NCBI RefSeq assembly: GCF_002159335.1
Contig: NZ_NFHP01000003.1
Coordinates: 186,001-250,000 of the forward strand
Source: Collinsella sp. An7
GTDB taxonomy: Bacteria > Actinomycetota > Coriobacteriia > Coriobacteriales > Coriobacteriaceae
Reading direction: 5' to 3'
Length of the DNA: 64,000 nucleotides
Shown here piece by piece: positions 54,398 through 60,869 of this stretch. The first letter of the stretch is position 1; each line of letters opens with the position of its first letter. The notes beneath the pieces are model-generated. The model ran no database searches, had not been told where the DNA came from, and was given only the letters and a program-made list of their open reading frames with translations. A program made the position numbers and the translations under genes.

Positions 54398-55821
54398 CAG
54401 TACACCACCGCCTTGCGTCCGGGTCGTCTCTTCGTTGTCCTCGCCTGCCACAGCGCGAGCGCGCAGGCCTCTATGAGGGTCGCGTCCGCGCCGCCAGCGT
54501 CCTCGAAGCCCACGCCGTCCTGCCCGATGCGGCGGCGGGCGGTGAGGGTCGCGGAGGCGGTCAGCTCCTCCTGACCGTAGTGCGCGAGGTCGCGCTCGGC
54601 AACGGCGTTGGTGAGCATGGACACGGCCTTGGCCATGTCGCGCGGGCCCGCCACCACGACGGCGCGCTTGGGGAAGCCGATGTCCGCGAGCCTCGTGGTG
54701 AGCGCCGCCGTGCTGCCGCCGTCGATGGCCACCGTGGCCACCTTGTCGCGGCGCGCGTCCAGCCACGCGGCCACCCAGCCGACGCCCTCGGAGAGCGGGC
54801 GGGTGTCCACCCACTCCACGTAGGCCGCGCCCTCGGCGGGGCGCAGGCAGTAGGCCAGCGTCGCTCGGTCGGGGCCGAACTTCACGCCCGCGCACGTGAC
54901 GCGCGGCTCGGGCGGCTCGTCGGTCTCGCAGAGCGCCCACGCCTTCTCCGAAATGACGTGCTCCACCGCAGCGGTGGAGGCGTCCCACCAGCCCAGGTAC
55001 TCGCGGGCGAAGCTGTCCGGCTCGCGCACGAGCGACTGCGCCGCCGAGCGCATGGAGCGCTCCTTGATGCGATAGCCCATCATCGGGTTGCACTCGTACC
55101 AGCGCTCCGCGTCGAGCGGGTCTCCAACCTCGCCAGCCGCCCACTCCAGCCACCAGTCCTCGCCGAGCTCACTGGCGTGGGCGCGGTCGTGCATGTCGCG
55201 GAAGACGGTGCCGGGGCACTTCTGATTCGGCGGCGTTCCGATGTAGATGACCTGCGGGTCTCCGGAGTCGCCGGCGATGGTGGTCGGCATGAGGGCGTCG
55301 CGCTGCTCGGCGGTGAGCTCCTGCGCCTCGTCCACGACGATGACATCGTAGGTGCCTCCGCGCGCGCCCGAGTTGGTGCGCGTGGAGAACTCGATGAGGT
55401 GGCCGTCGGCGAGGTATATCCCCTCGGCGCCCTGCGCCTTGTAGACGCCGCCGTGCGGCTTGAGCTTGGTGGAGAAGTCGCGGTTGGCCGCGATGAAGTC
55501 GCACATGAACTTGAACATCTTACGCACGGTGCCAGCGTGGTGCGCGGAGTACAGGACGTTACGGCCCTCGATGAACGCCGCCCACAGCGCGTAGTAGCGC
55601 GCCGCGAAGCTCTTGCCGTTCTGGCGTGGGCGCGACAGGCCGATGTTGATGGCCTCGGCCTCGCCCAGCTCGTTCTTCGCGAGGTACAGATCCATCTCGT
55701 ACGCCTGCGCCGGGATGAAGCTCACGCCGTAGCGGGCGAAGAGCGCGACCGCCTCCGGGCCGTCGGTGCGGTCGTATGCCCCGACCACCTCGAAGGTGGG
55801 CGTCTGGCGCCCGCGCCTCAC
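54397..55821 (-). CDS. terL: Terminase large subunit
   Basis: The 474-residue packaging motor has an N-terminal ATPase with Walker A-like SRPRQNGKSFAAR (about residues 63-75), Walker B VIVVDEAQELTAEQRDAL and coupling motif YIGTPP, and a C-terminal RNase H-like nuclease with acidic residues in CAGVKFGPDRATLAY and TVAIDGGST. The SRPRQNGKS form is common in actinophage terminases of the HK97/phi-type. It starts at GTG 55821, overlapping the small subunit stop (GTGA). Confidence 0.94.
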   Translation of the reverse strand: MRRGRQTPTFEVVGAYDRTDGPEAVALFARYGVSFIPAQAYEMDLYLAKNELGEAEAINIGLSRPRQNGKSFAARYYALWAAFIEGRNVLYSAHHAGTVRKMFKFMCDFIAANRDFSTKLKPHGGVYKAQGAEGIYLADGHLIEFSTRTNSGARGGTYDVIVVDEAQELTAEQRDALMPTTIAGDSGDPQVIYIGTPPNQKCPGTVFRDMHDRAHASELGEDWWLEWAAGEVGDPLDAERWYECNPMMGYRIKERSMRSAAQSLVREPDSFAREYLGWWDASTAAVEHVISEKAWALCETDEPPEPRVTCAGVKFGPDRATLAYCLRPAEGAAYVEWVDTRPLSEGVGWVAAWLDARRDKVATVAIDGGSTAALTTRLADIGFPKRAVVVAGPRDMAKAVSMLTNAVAERDLAHYGQEELTASATLTARRRIGQDGVGFEDAGGADATLIEACALALWQARTTKRRPGRKAVVY

Positions 55822-56042
55822 GAGCGCCGCTTCCGCGCGGCCTCCACCGGGTCGGTCTCGGCCTCGTGGTCGGGCAGCGCGTCTATCTCAGCCATGACCT
55901 CCATGAGGCGCTTGGAAAGGGCTGCGATGTCGCGCGCGCTGTCCTTGGCGTCGATGGTCTCGGCCACGGCGTCGCGCAGGGCCACCAGCGCCGTCCTGCG
56001 GTCGTTCGTGCGCACGGCCTCAAGAACGCTCACGTGAATCAC
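55818..56042 (-). CDS. terS: Probable terminase small subunit
   Basis: The 74-residue product (starting VIHVSVLEAVRTNDRRTALVAL) is a helical protein with DAKDSARDIAALSKRLMEVMAEIDAL, a pattern seen in short actinophage terminase small subunits. It is too short to hold the usual N-terminal DNA-binding helix-turn-helix plus oligomerisation domain in full. Its position directly before terL with a GTGA overlap is the main evidence. GTG 56042 is the likeliest start; the frame upstream crosses a terminator. Confidence 0.7.
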   Translation of the reverse strand: MIHVSVLEAVRTNDRRTALVALRDAVAETIDAKDSARDIAALSKRLMEVMAEIDALPDHEAETDPVEAARKRRS

Positions 56043-56065
56043 CGGCCTCTCTACCTGTGGAAACG

Positions 56066-56087
56066 AAAAAGGCCGCACGTGGCGGCC
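56066..56087 (-). terminator. Intrinsic terminator between HNH and terS genes
   Basis: GGCCGC-ACGTG-GCGGCC (56071-56087) is followed on the minus strand by TTTTTCG. It lies 24 bp upstream of the terS start, inside what should be one late transcript. Confidence 0.78.
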
Positions 56088-56171
56088 TGTGGAGTCGGGG
56101 TGCCTCTGTTTTCTGACTATGCCCGCGGGCGTCGGGTCGACCCCATGGGAGGGGGTGCCCCCCTGGGCCTC

Positions 56172-56582
56172 TCAGAGCGCGCCAGAGCGCCGCTTGGGAT
56201 GGCGCACGGGTACTTGCGCCGACTTGCCCTTCGCGCCCCGTGAGACGGCTCTCGCGCCCTCGCAGAACGCCAGCGCTGACGGCCACGGGCCGAACCTGCG
56301 GCGCACCTCATCGCGGATGCGCCCGACGGCGGACACGCTGCGGTCGCTGCGCCACTGGTTGCAGCACCGGTGGGCGGGCGCGGTGTTGGCCATGTCCGCC
56401 GGGTCGCCGCCCTTGCTGACGGGCAGCAGCTCGTCGAGCTCGAAGGCGAGCGGGGTGCCGGCCGGGGCGTCGAGCGGGATGGGGAGTCCGCATATCCAAC
56501 ACGGCTGACCGAGCGCGCGCACGCGCTTCCACAGGACGTCGCGCCGGTACGATCTGCGCGGGTTCGGCTTTGGCTTGGCCAT
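56172..56582 (-). CDS. HNH endonuclease, first gene of the late operon
   Basis: The 136-residue nuclease has a zinc-supported HNH domain: CWICGLPI, FELDELLPVSKGGDPADMANTAPAHRCCN. HNH proteins next to terminases assist cos cleavage and packaging in HK97-like phages. The usual DH of the first motif reads DE here and the second zinc pair is HxxC rather than CxxC. Both occur in related phage HNH proteins as I recall them, so it need not be dead. ATG 56582 has GGAGGGGG upstream. It is the first gene behind the putative late promoter. Confidence 0.85.
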   Translation of the reverse strand: MAKPKPNPRRSYRRDVLWKRVRALGQPCWICGLPIPLDAPAGTPLAFELDELLPVSKGGDPADMANTAPAHRCCNQWRSDRSVSAVGRIRDEVRRRFGPWPSALAFCEGARAVSRGAKGKSAQVPVRHPKRRSGAL

Positions 56583-56614
56583 GCGCCGCCCCCTCCACTG
56601 GTTGGTGGGGAATG

Positions 56615-56640
56615 AAAAAAGGGCCGCGCATCGGCGGCCC
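56615..56640 (-). terminator. Intrinsic terminator between the late promoter and the first late gene
   Basis: GGGCCGC-GCATCG-GCGGCCC (56621-56640) is followed on the minus strand by TTTTTTCAT (U-tract 56615-56620). It lies about 60 nt downstream of the inferred late transcription start and 33 bp before the HNH gene, so late expression requires reading through it. Confidence 0.85.
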
Positions 56641-56706
56641 CTCACGTTCGGCGACTGCGGCGCTGGCCCGGGGAGGTGGTGTCGGTTCCGCGCCGCTTTC
56701 GCTGAC

Positions 56707-56800
56707 AATATAGTGGCACGGAATGCGGGCGCACGGGCCGTCTATATGCGTCTAAATGTGTCTGCGACTGTCTATGACTGTCTATCGCTGTCTATCGCGC
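56707..56800 (-). promoter_or_regulatory. Putative late promoter with six helically phased 10-bp repeats
   Basis: From 56741 to 56800 the sequence is six contiguous decamers; on the plus strand each begins TCTA or TCTG and four carry TCTAT (minus-strand consensus CAGNNATAGA). About 30 bp downstream is a -10-like TATATT (minus strand, 56707-56712) with no recognisable -35. Transcription would start near 56700. The array then covers about -41 to -100, the place for an activator or loading site, and lies directly after the ArpU-like gene. Confidence 0.7.
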
Positions 56801-56814
56801 GCGGTCGCGACATG

Positions 56815-56846
56815 AAAAAAGCCCCCGGCGACGCATCGCCGAGGGC
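56815..56846 (-). terminator. Intrinsic terminator of the ArpU-like gene
   Basis: GCCCCCGGCGA (56821-56831) pairs with TCGCCGAGGGC (56836-56846) around CGCA, with one G-T pair, followed on the minus strand by TTTTTTCAT. It lies 18 bp after the regulator stop codon. Confidence 0.88.
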
Positions 56847-56864
56847 AATCCGGTTCGCATCATA

Positions 56865-57338
56865 TCAGAACAGCGCGGCCTGACCGCAGCCCTCGCGCGC
56901 GGCGGCGAGCCCCACCGAGTCGACCCACTCGAGCGCCTGCCTGTGCGCCTGCCGTGCCCCAGAGCCCGTGACTCCGAGCGCGCGGCCGATGCGGTCCCAC
57001 TCGTAGAGGTCGAGGTAGCGCAGCTCCAGCACGTCGCCCCACGACGGGTGGTTGGGGTTGGCGGCGCGCACGCCGGCGCACACGGCGCGGGCGTCCTCCA
57101 CCGCGCGCTCGTACTCGGCGAGCTCAGAGCGGGCGCGCGCCTCGGCGTCGATGCGGGCGTCCGTGGCGCGCATGGGGTCCGACGCTCCGCCGCCGCGCCC
57201 GATCGCCTCGTACGACTGCGCCCTCGCGCCCTCCCGCTCGCGCATGGCCCGGATCGCGGCGAGCCGACCGTCGATGTGCCGCTGCGCCGCCGACGCGGCC
57301 TCGAAGTACTCGCGTGCCGTAATGGTCACCACCTCCAC
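56865..57338 (-). CDS. ArpU/RinA-like phage late transcription regulator
   Basis: The 157-residue protein has a helical N-terminal half (TAREYFEAASAAQRHIDGRLAAIRAM; ARIDAEARARSELAEYERAVEDARAV) and a C-terminal sigma-70 region 4-like helix-turn-helix (LELRYLDLYEWDRIGRALGVTGSGARQAHRQALEWV). This architecture and its place just before terminase match ArpU/RinA family late regulators. Translation starts at GTG 57338, only about 8 nt from the expected transcript start. It has its own promoter with an inverted repeat and its own terminator, and the phased repeats it may act on lie just downstream. Confidence 0.75.
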   Translation of the reverse strand: MEVVTITAREYFEAASAAQRHIDGRLAAIRAMREREGARAQSYEAIGRGGGASDPMRATDARIDAEARARSELAEYERAVEDARAVCAGVRAANPNHPSWGDVLELRYLDLYEWDRIGRALGVTGSGARQAHRQALEWVDSVGLAAAREGCGQAALF

Positions 57339-57352
57339 ATGGTCTAGCTGCG

Positions 57353-57391
57353 ATTATAACATGTGCGCATACCGGACTTGTGTTATGCGCA
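57353..57391 (-). promoter_or_regulatory. Extended -10 promoter and operator-like inverted repeat of the regulator gene
   Basis: On the minus strand TGTTATAAT (TATAAT at 57353-57358) is an extended -10. An inverted repeat TGCGCATA (57364-57371) and TATGCGCA (57384-57391), spaced 12 bp, covers the -35 region. A dimeric repressor bound there would block RNA polymerase, so the late regulator gene may be under repressor control. Confidence 0.7.
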
Positions 57392-57406
57392 TGATGCATG
57401 GTCGTG

Positions 57407-57441
57407 AAAAAAGCCCCGCACGCCGTCCTGGCGCACGGGGC
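57407..57441 (-). terminator. Terminator of the early phage operon
   Basis: GCCCCG...CGGGGC (57413-57441, inner stem CACGCC/GGCGCA) is followed on the minus strand by TTTTTTCAC (U-tract 57407-57412), 6 bp beyond the last early gene. Confidence 0.85.
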
Positions 57442-57446
57442 CTCCG

Positions 57447-57794
57447 TCACGATCGGCCTCCGGGCTTCACCCCGGCTTCGCCGCACGCCTCGCGTATGCG
57501 GCGGGCGTAGCTGTCGAGCACGTACTGCGTGGAAACGCAGTAGGTCAGGTCGTTGTCCTCAATCTCGTCCGCCAGCGCCAACAGCGCGTCGCGGTCGGGC
57601 GACACGGTGCAGGCGTCCGCTGGCTCGTACGTCCTCGCAAAGATGTCCGGCTTGCACGGGTACCGCTCGCCCTCGACCCCCGTGATGATGTAGTCGCCGG
57701 CACTCGCGTGCATGACGCCCTCGAGCGTCTCGATGTCCGTGGGCTCCTCTGTCACGAAAGCCTCGACAACGACAGGCTTCTTCCTGTACTTCAT
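57447..57794 (-). CDS. PGDYG-like phage protein with extra C-terminal module
   Basis: The 115-residue protein begins MKYRKKPVVVEAFVTEEPTD and contains ASAGDYIITGVEGERYPCKPDIFARTYEP, a pattern found in many phage proteins of unknown role. After residue 68 comes a second module (SPDRDALLALADEIEDNDL ... YARRIREACG) also present at the end of the next gene upstream. It is the last gene of the early operon and overlaps its neighbour by 4 bp. Confidence 0.75.
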   Translation of the reverse strand: MKYRKKPVVVEAFVTEEPTDIETLEGVMHASAGDYIITGVEGERYPCKPDIFARTYEPADACTVSPDRDALLALADEIEDNDLTYCVSTQYVLDSYARRIREACGEAGVKPGGRS

Positions 57795-58120
57795 GATTCC
57801 ACCCCCAGTGCCTCGCGGATGCGCTCGCACACGTCCTTAAGCATCCATGCGTAGTTGTCAACTCCCGGAGACTGGACCTCCCAGCACGCATCCCCCTCAA
57901 GCTCGCCCGCCAGCTCCAGCAGCGCCTCGCGGTCGCAAGACGGCTCTATGAGGTCGGCGAGACGATACGTCATTTCGTCCCATCTCGCTATCTCGTTGTC
58001 CGGGTCTATGGCGTCGGCCCCATAGTGCGCGAACTCATGGGCATCCATGTTGCCACCGAGCCACTTAGCAGTCGCCCTCAGCCTCTCCGCCACGCGCCGC
58101 CTCTCGTCATCTGTCGCCAT
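57791..58120 (-). CDS. Phage protein, unknown function, shares C-terminal module with its neighbour
   Basis: The 109-residue acidic protein (MATDDERRRVAERLRATAKWLGGN...) has an N-terminal helical region and a C-terminal module (SCDREALLELAGELEGDACWEV ... WMLKDVCERIREALG) matching the end of the neighbouring 115-residue protein. I do not recognise a fold with known function. It overlaps both neighbours (4 and 14 bp). Confidence 0.72.
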   Translation of the reverse strand: MATDDERRRVAERLRATAKWLGGNMDAHEFAHYGADAIDPDNEIARWDEMTYRLADLIEPSCDREALLELAGELEGDACWEVQSPGVDNYAWMLKDVCERIREALGVES

Positions 58121-58475
58121 AGCGCCCCCTCTCGTCGTTCCGCCCCTCGCGGCGGTTCCAGCTCGATATGGCGCGCCCGACCGCCAGCGTGCGCGTCAGC
58201 TCGTCATCGCCGTGCCAGACGCGCCAGCACTGGTACTCGTGCACCGTGGACGCGTGGCACGACCCGCACACGACGCGCGCCCCCACGCACGTCTCGCTCA
58301 GATCGTTGACCTGCACGTATGGGACTCCGCCACAGAACGGGCACGGGAGCAGCAGGTCGCTCTCGACCGCCTGCCCCGTGTCAGACATGACGCTCTCTCG
58401 GATGCGGCGCACCGTCCCCATGTCGGGCTCGTCGGCGACGGTGCGCGGTATGCCGGGCATGAGCCAGTCGAACAT
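58107..58475 (-). CDS. Lar-like zinc-ribbon protein (copy 1)
   Basis: The 122-residue protein contains LLLPCPFCGGVPYVQVNDL ... RVVCGSCHAST ... AISSWNRR, the pattern of the restriction-alleviation protein Lar and related phage zinc ribbons. Lar proteins moderate host type I restriction; family membership here is clear, the activity is inferred. A close relative lies at 58962-59327. It starts at ATG 58475, overlapping the upstream stop by one base (TGATG). Confidence 0.75.
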   Translation of the reverse strand: MFDWLMPGIPRTVADEPDMGTVRRIRESVMSDTGQAVESDLLLPCPFCGGVPYVQVNDLSETCVGARVVCGSCHASTVHEYQCWRVWHGDDELTRTLAVGRAISSWNRREGRNDERGRYGDR

Positions 58476-58699
58476 CACTTCCCCCTCTCTTCCGTCACCT
58501 GCACGCGCCCCCACCTCTCACGGAACGGTAGAGGGTTGCGCGCGACGAGGGCGACGGCCTTGTAGACGGCTGGCACGGAGATGTTGAGGGCGCGTGCCAC
58601 GTCCTGCGCCGTCTCCCCGGCCATGAACAGCTCGTGAGCCTTCCACGCAACGCCGTCGGCGCGAGGGTCGTAGAACGCGTTGTACCGGCGGCCCATCAC
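58475..58699 (-). CDS. Small helix-turn-helix protein
   Basis: The 74-residue basic protein (MMGRRYNAFYDPRADGVAWKAHELFMAGETAQDVARALNISVPAVYKAVALV...) has a helix-turn-helix of resolvase/Trp-repressor type (ETAQDVARALNISVPAVYKAV). It could be a small phage regulator or DNA-binding adaptor. It sits between the two Lar-like genes and overlaps both neighbours by 1-4 bp. Confidence 0.72.
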   Translation of the reverse strand: MMGRRYNAFYDPRADGVAWKAHELFMAGETAQDVARALNISVPAVYKAVALVARNPLPFRERWGRVQVTEERGK

Positions 58700-58959
58700 T
58701 CGCTCACCCTCGCTCCGCAGTTCGGGCAGTAGCGATACTCGGTAAGCCTGCCCCCGTTGTCTGCAAAGCAGTTACCGTCAATCGTCTGGCCGCAGCCGTC
58801 GCAATGCCATACGCTTGTCTTGCTGAGCTTGATTCGGCACGTGCGCTCAGGGACGTACCACTGGCCGTCAATCTCGACGCGCTCGAAGTCGCCGGAGTCT
58901 GGCACGGTGTTCACGTCGTGCTCGACGGCCTCGGTGTCGCTGAAATGGTACATGCTCAT
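58696..58959 (-). CDS. Small zinc-ribbon protein
   Basis: The 87-residue protein (MSMYHFSDTEAVEHDVNTVPDSGDF...) has a C-terminal four-cysteine ribbon: WHCDGCGQTIDGN ... YRYCPNCGARVSE. A short beta segment VEIDGQWYVPERTCRIKL precedes it. ATG 58959 has AGGAGGG seven nt upstream. The function is unknown; such ribbons in phage early regions are often nucleic-acid or protein binders. Confidence 0.75.
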   Translation of the reverse strand: MSMYHFSDTEAVEHDVNTVPDSGDFERVEIDGQWYVPERTCRIKLSKTSVWHCDGCGQTIDGNCFADNGGRLTEYRYCPNCGARVSE

Positions 58960-58961
58960 TC

Positions 58962-59327
58962 CTAAGCCCTCCTGTTCCAGGTCTGAATCGCCTTCTCGAT
59001 GGCTAGCAGCCGCGTGATGTCCTCGCCGGTCGGCAGGTAGGTCGTGCGTCCGCTCTGGTAGTCCCTCGACGTGGAGACGTGGCAGCCTCCGCACACCACG
59101 CGGGCCTCGTACCCCATGTCGTCGGGGTACGGCCAGTACTGGATCCACGCACGACCGCCGCAGAACGGGCACGGGAGAAGCTGCTCCGAGTAGGCCGTCT
59201 GCCCGGTGTCGTCAACGAGCGCCGCCTCTACCTCCCGGAGTCGGGCCATCATGGCCTCGCCCCTCTCAAGCTCCGCGTCGGTGAAGGTGTGTGGCGTTCC
59301 GTCTGGCAGCTCGATCGTCTTGCTCAT
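58962..59327 (-). CDS. Lar-like zinc-ribbon protein (copy 2)
   Basis: The 121-residue protein has LLPCPFCGGRAWIQYW ... ARVVCGGCHVSTSRDYQS ... AIEKAIQTWNRR, and is a clear paralogue of the gene at 58107-58475 (both also share a DDTGQ/SDTGQ lead-in before the ribbon). The N-terminus adds a helical stretch (TFTDAELERGEAMMARLREVEAAL). It starts at ATG 59327 with a one-base overlap to the upstream gene. Confidence 0.75.
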   Translation of the reverse strand: MSKTIELPDGTPHTFTDAELERGEAMMARLREVEAALVDDTGQTAYSEQLLPCPFCGGRAWIQYWPYPDDMGYEARVVCGGCHVSTSRDYQSGRTTYLPTGEDITRLLAIEKAIQTWNRRA

Positions 59328-60331
59328 CACTCGCTCACCCCCGCCAGCGCCTTGGCGCGGCGCACGAGGTCCAACACGCGCGCCTGGACGTCGTCGCCAC
59401 CGTTCTCGAAGTCGCTCGGGGACCAGTTGCCCAGGTTCCACGCTATGTCACGGGCGATGCTCCTAGCGTCCTCCTCTAGCTGCCCCCAGCTTTCGGGGCG
59501 CTCGTGGGTGAAGTCGGCTCCGAAATAGTCGAGGTCATTGCCTTTGATGCGGGCTACTCCATCGCCCTCAATTGCATCTATGATGTAAGGGCCATTGCCT
59601 TTGGTGTCCCACACCGTCTCCCCCTCGCGCAGCGGCCTGCCGTCCGCCGCGAGGACGGGGGCGCGGTGGGTTATCCGCTCAGGCCGCAGATAGCAAGGGG
59701 TGTCGTTGCCTCGCAAGTAAGCGACTCCATCAGAAATCTCGTACACTTCATAAGGTCCCTCTCCGGTGTCAACGTCATAAACCTTGTCACCAACACGAAC
59801 CGCATCCGCGTTTACATCAACCATCTCATGCGCGGGGCGATTGACGCGCTCGCCCTTCGAGTAGGCGCGTAAGTTAAGCGCGAAGCTGCCGTCTGAGTAC
59901 ATGATCACGACACTGACGCAATTCTCGTCACCGTAGCGCTCGAAATCGTCTAGGAATCGCACCGGCTCGCCGTCCTCGAACCTCGGCCACGACTCGACCA
60001 GCCACTCCATGCCCTCGGGCATGAGGCGGCGGTCCAGCTCGGCCATCGCGTCGCTCCACCCGGTGTCGGGGTCGATGCCGAGCGCGGCACACAGCTCAGA
60101 TCGTCGGTTGTAGGCGTCTTGGAAATCCCTGCGCACCTCGTCGAGCCCGCCGTGCCCGCGCACCCACCGCAGCGCCTCGCGCTCCTCCTCGGGCAGCAGG
60201 TCGTAGGCGCTCATGGTAGTGTCGCGCGAGCGGTCCTTGAGCCTGGCGAGCTCCTGCCGCGCCTGGTCGCGCTCCGCCCGGTAGCGGGCCGCCGCGAGCT
60301 GGTCCTCGTAGGGGTCGTGCATGTCGCTCAT
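59327..60331 (-). CDS. Multidomain phage protein with two repeated beta modules
   Basis: The 334-residue protein has an N-terminal coiled coil (EDQLAAARYRAERDQARQEL), a helical part, and two tandem modules at about residues 170-225 and 225-285 with shared shape: VRVGDKVYDVDTGEGPYEVYEISDGVAYLRGND and LREGETVWDTKGNGPYIIDAIEGDGVARIKGND (each given in part), followed by FTHERPESW. The modules look like small beta barrels. The function is unknown; it is the largest unassigned gene of the early region. ATG 60331 has GGGAGG upstream. Confidence 0.75.
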   Translation of the reverse strand: MSDMHDPYEDQLAAARYRAERDQARQELARLKDRSRDTTMSAYDLLPEEEREALRWVRGHGGLDEVRRDFQDAYNRRSELCAALGIDPDTGWSDAMAELDRRLMPEGMEWLVESWPRFEDGEPVRFLDDFERYGDENCVSVVIMYSDGSFALNLRAYSKGERVNRPAHEMVDVNADAVRVGDKVYDVDTGEGPYEVYEISDGVAYLRGNDTPCYLRPERITHRAPVLAADGRPLREGETVWDTKGNGPYIIDAIEGDGVARIKGNDLDYFGADFTHERPESWGQLEEDARSIARDIAWNLGNWSPSDFENGGDDVQARVLDLVRRAKALAGVSE

Positions 60332-60522
60332 GCTTCCTCCCACTCATCGCAATGGTCTTCCTCGTTTGCGTACTCCCTGTCGCCGAACGGCCCGGTGCAC
60401 ATACCGTACCCGCACCGCCCGCATGGGCAGGGCTCGTACCACCGGCATCGCAGGCACACCCGGGCCTGCCCCTCCACAGCGTCGTCGTACGGCGCGTAGA
60501 GGTCCATGTCGTAGTCCGTCAC
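60328..60522 (-). CDS. Small cysteine-rich phage protein
   Basis: The 64-residue acidic protein has a compact cysteine cluster CLRCRWYEPCPCGRCGYGMC (about residues 23-42), which could bind zinc or an iron-sulfur cluster, and a later HCDEW. GTG 60522 has GGGGGAG upstream. It overlaps the next gene by 4 bp. I do not recognise the family. Confidence 0.7.
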   Translation of the reverse strand: MTDYDMDLYAPYDDAVEGQARVCLRCRWYEPCPCGRCGYGMCTGPFGDREYANEEDHCDEWEEA

Positions 60523-60553
60523 CTGTAGCTCCCCCTCTCGTCCTCGCGCTCCG

Positions 60554-60760
60554 TCACGCGTCCAACTCCTCCGCATCGACCTTCTCGGCGACCATCGTCC
60601 CCGGCTTTCGCTCGGCCCTCCTGTGGGCCGCTGGGTACGACAGCCACCTGACCGTCTTCTCGCTGACGCCCAGACGCTCGGCGCACTCGCGGAGCGTCCC
60701 AAGGACGAGCAGCTCGTCGCCCCGGTACACCGCGTAGAGGACCCCGTCAGCCCTCTCCAC
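60554..60760 (-). CDS. Small DNA-binding protein with helix-turn-helix
   Basis: The 68-residue protein (VERADGVLYAVYRGDELLVLGTLRECAERLGVSEKTVRWL...) has a short beta hairpin followed by a helix-turn-helix (TLRECAERLGVSEKTVRWL) and a basic tail. This beta-hairpin plus HTH shape is common in small phage proteins that read a short site. GTG 60760 has GGGGAGG six nt upstream; the longer frame upstream is not supported. Confidence 0.75.
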   Translation of the reverse strand: MERADGVLYAVYRGDELLVLGTLRECAERLGVSEKTVRWLSYPAAHRRAERKPGTMVAEKVDAEELDA

Positions 60761-60869
60761 GGGGCGCCTCCCCGGTCCTCGCCAGCCACCGGCCGCACGA
60801 CCCGTCCCACGCGACCGCCGCGCGGGCGGCGACTTTAGACAGGTCCCCGTCATCGACGGCGCCCGTCAT
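60747..60869 (-). CDS. Possible 40-residue phage protein
   Basis: A short frame from ATG 60869 (MTGAVDDGDLSKVAARAAVAW) to 60747 lies between two better genes and overlaps each by 14-20 bp. It has no strong ribosome site. Alternatively it is the displaced C-terminus of the 74-residue protein upstream after a frameshift. Kept as a weak call. Confidence 0.3.
   Translation of the reverse strand: MTGAVDDGDLSKVAARAAVAWDGSCGRWLARTGEAPRGEG

Noticed and set aside
53585-54399. One-base TGATG overlaps between terL, methyltransferase-like and portal genes seen as frameshift sites
   Set aside because: Each gene has its own start codon and the overlaps are normal stop-start coupling. No slippery heptamer is present.
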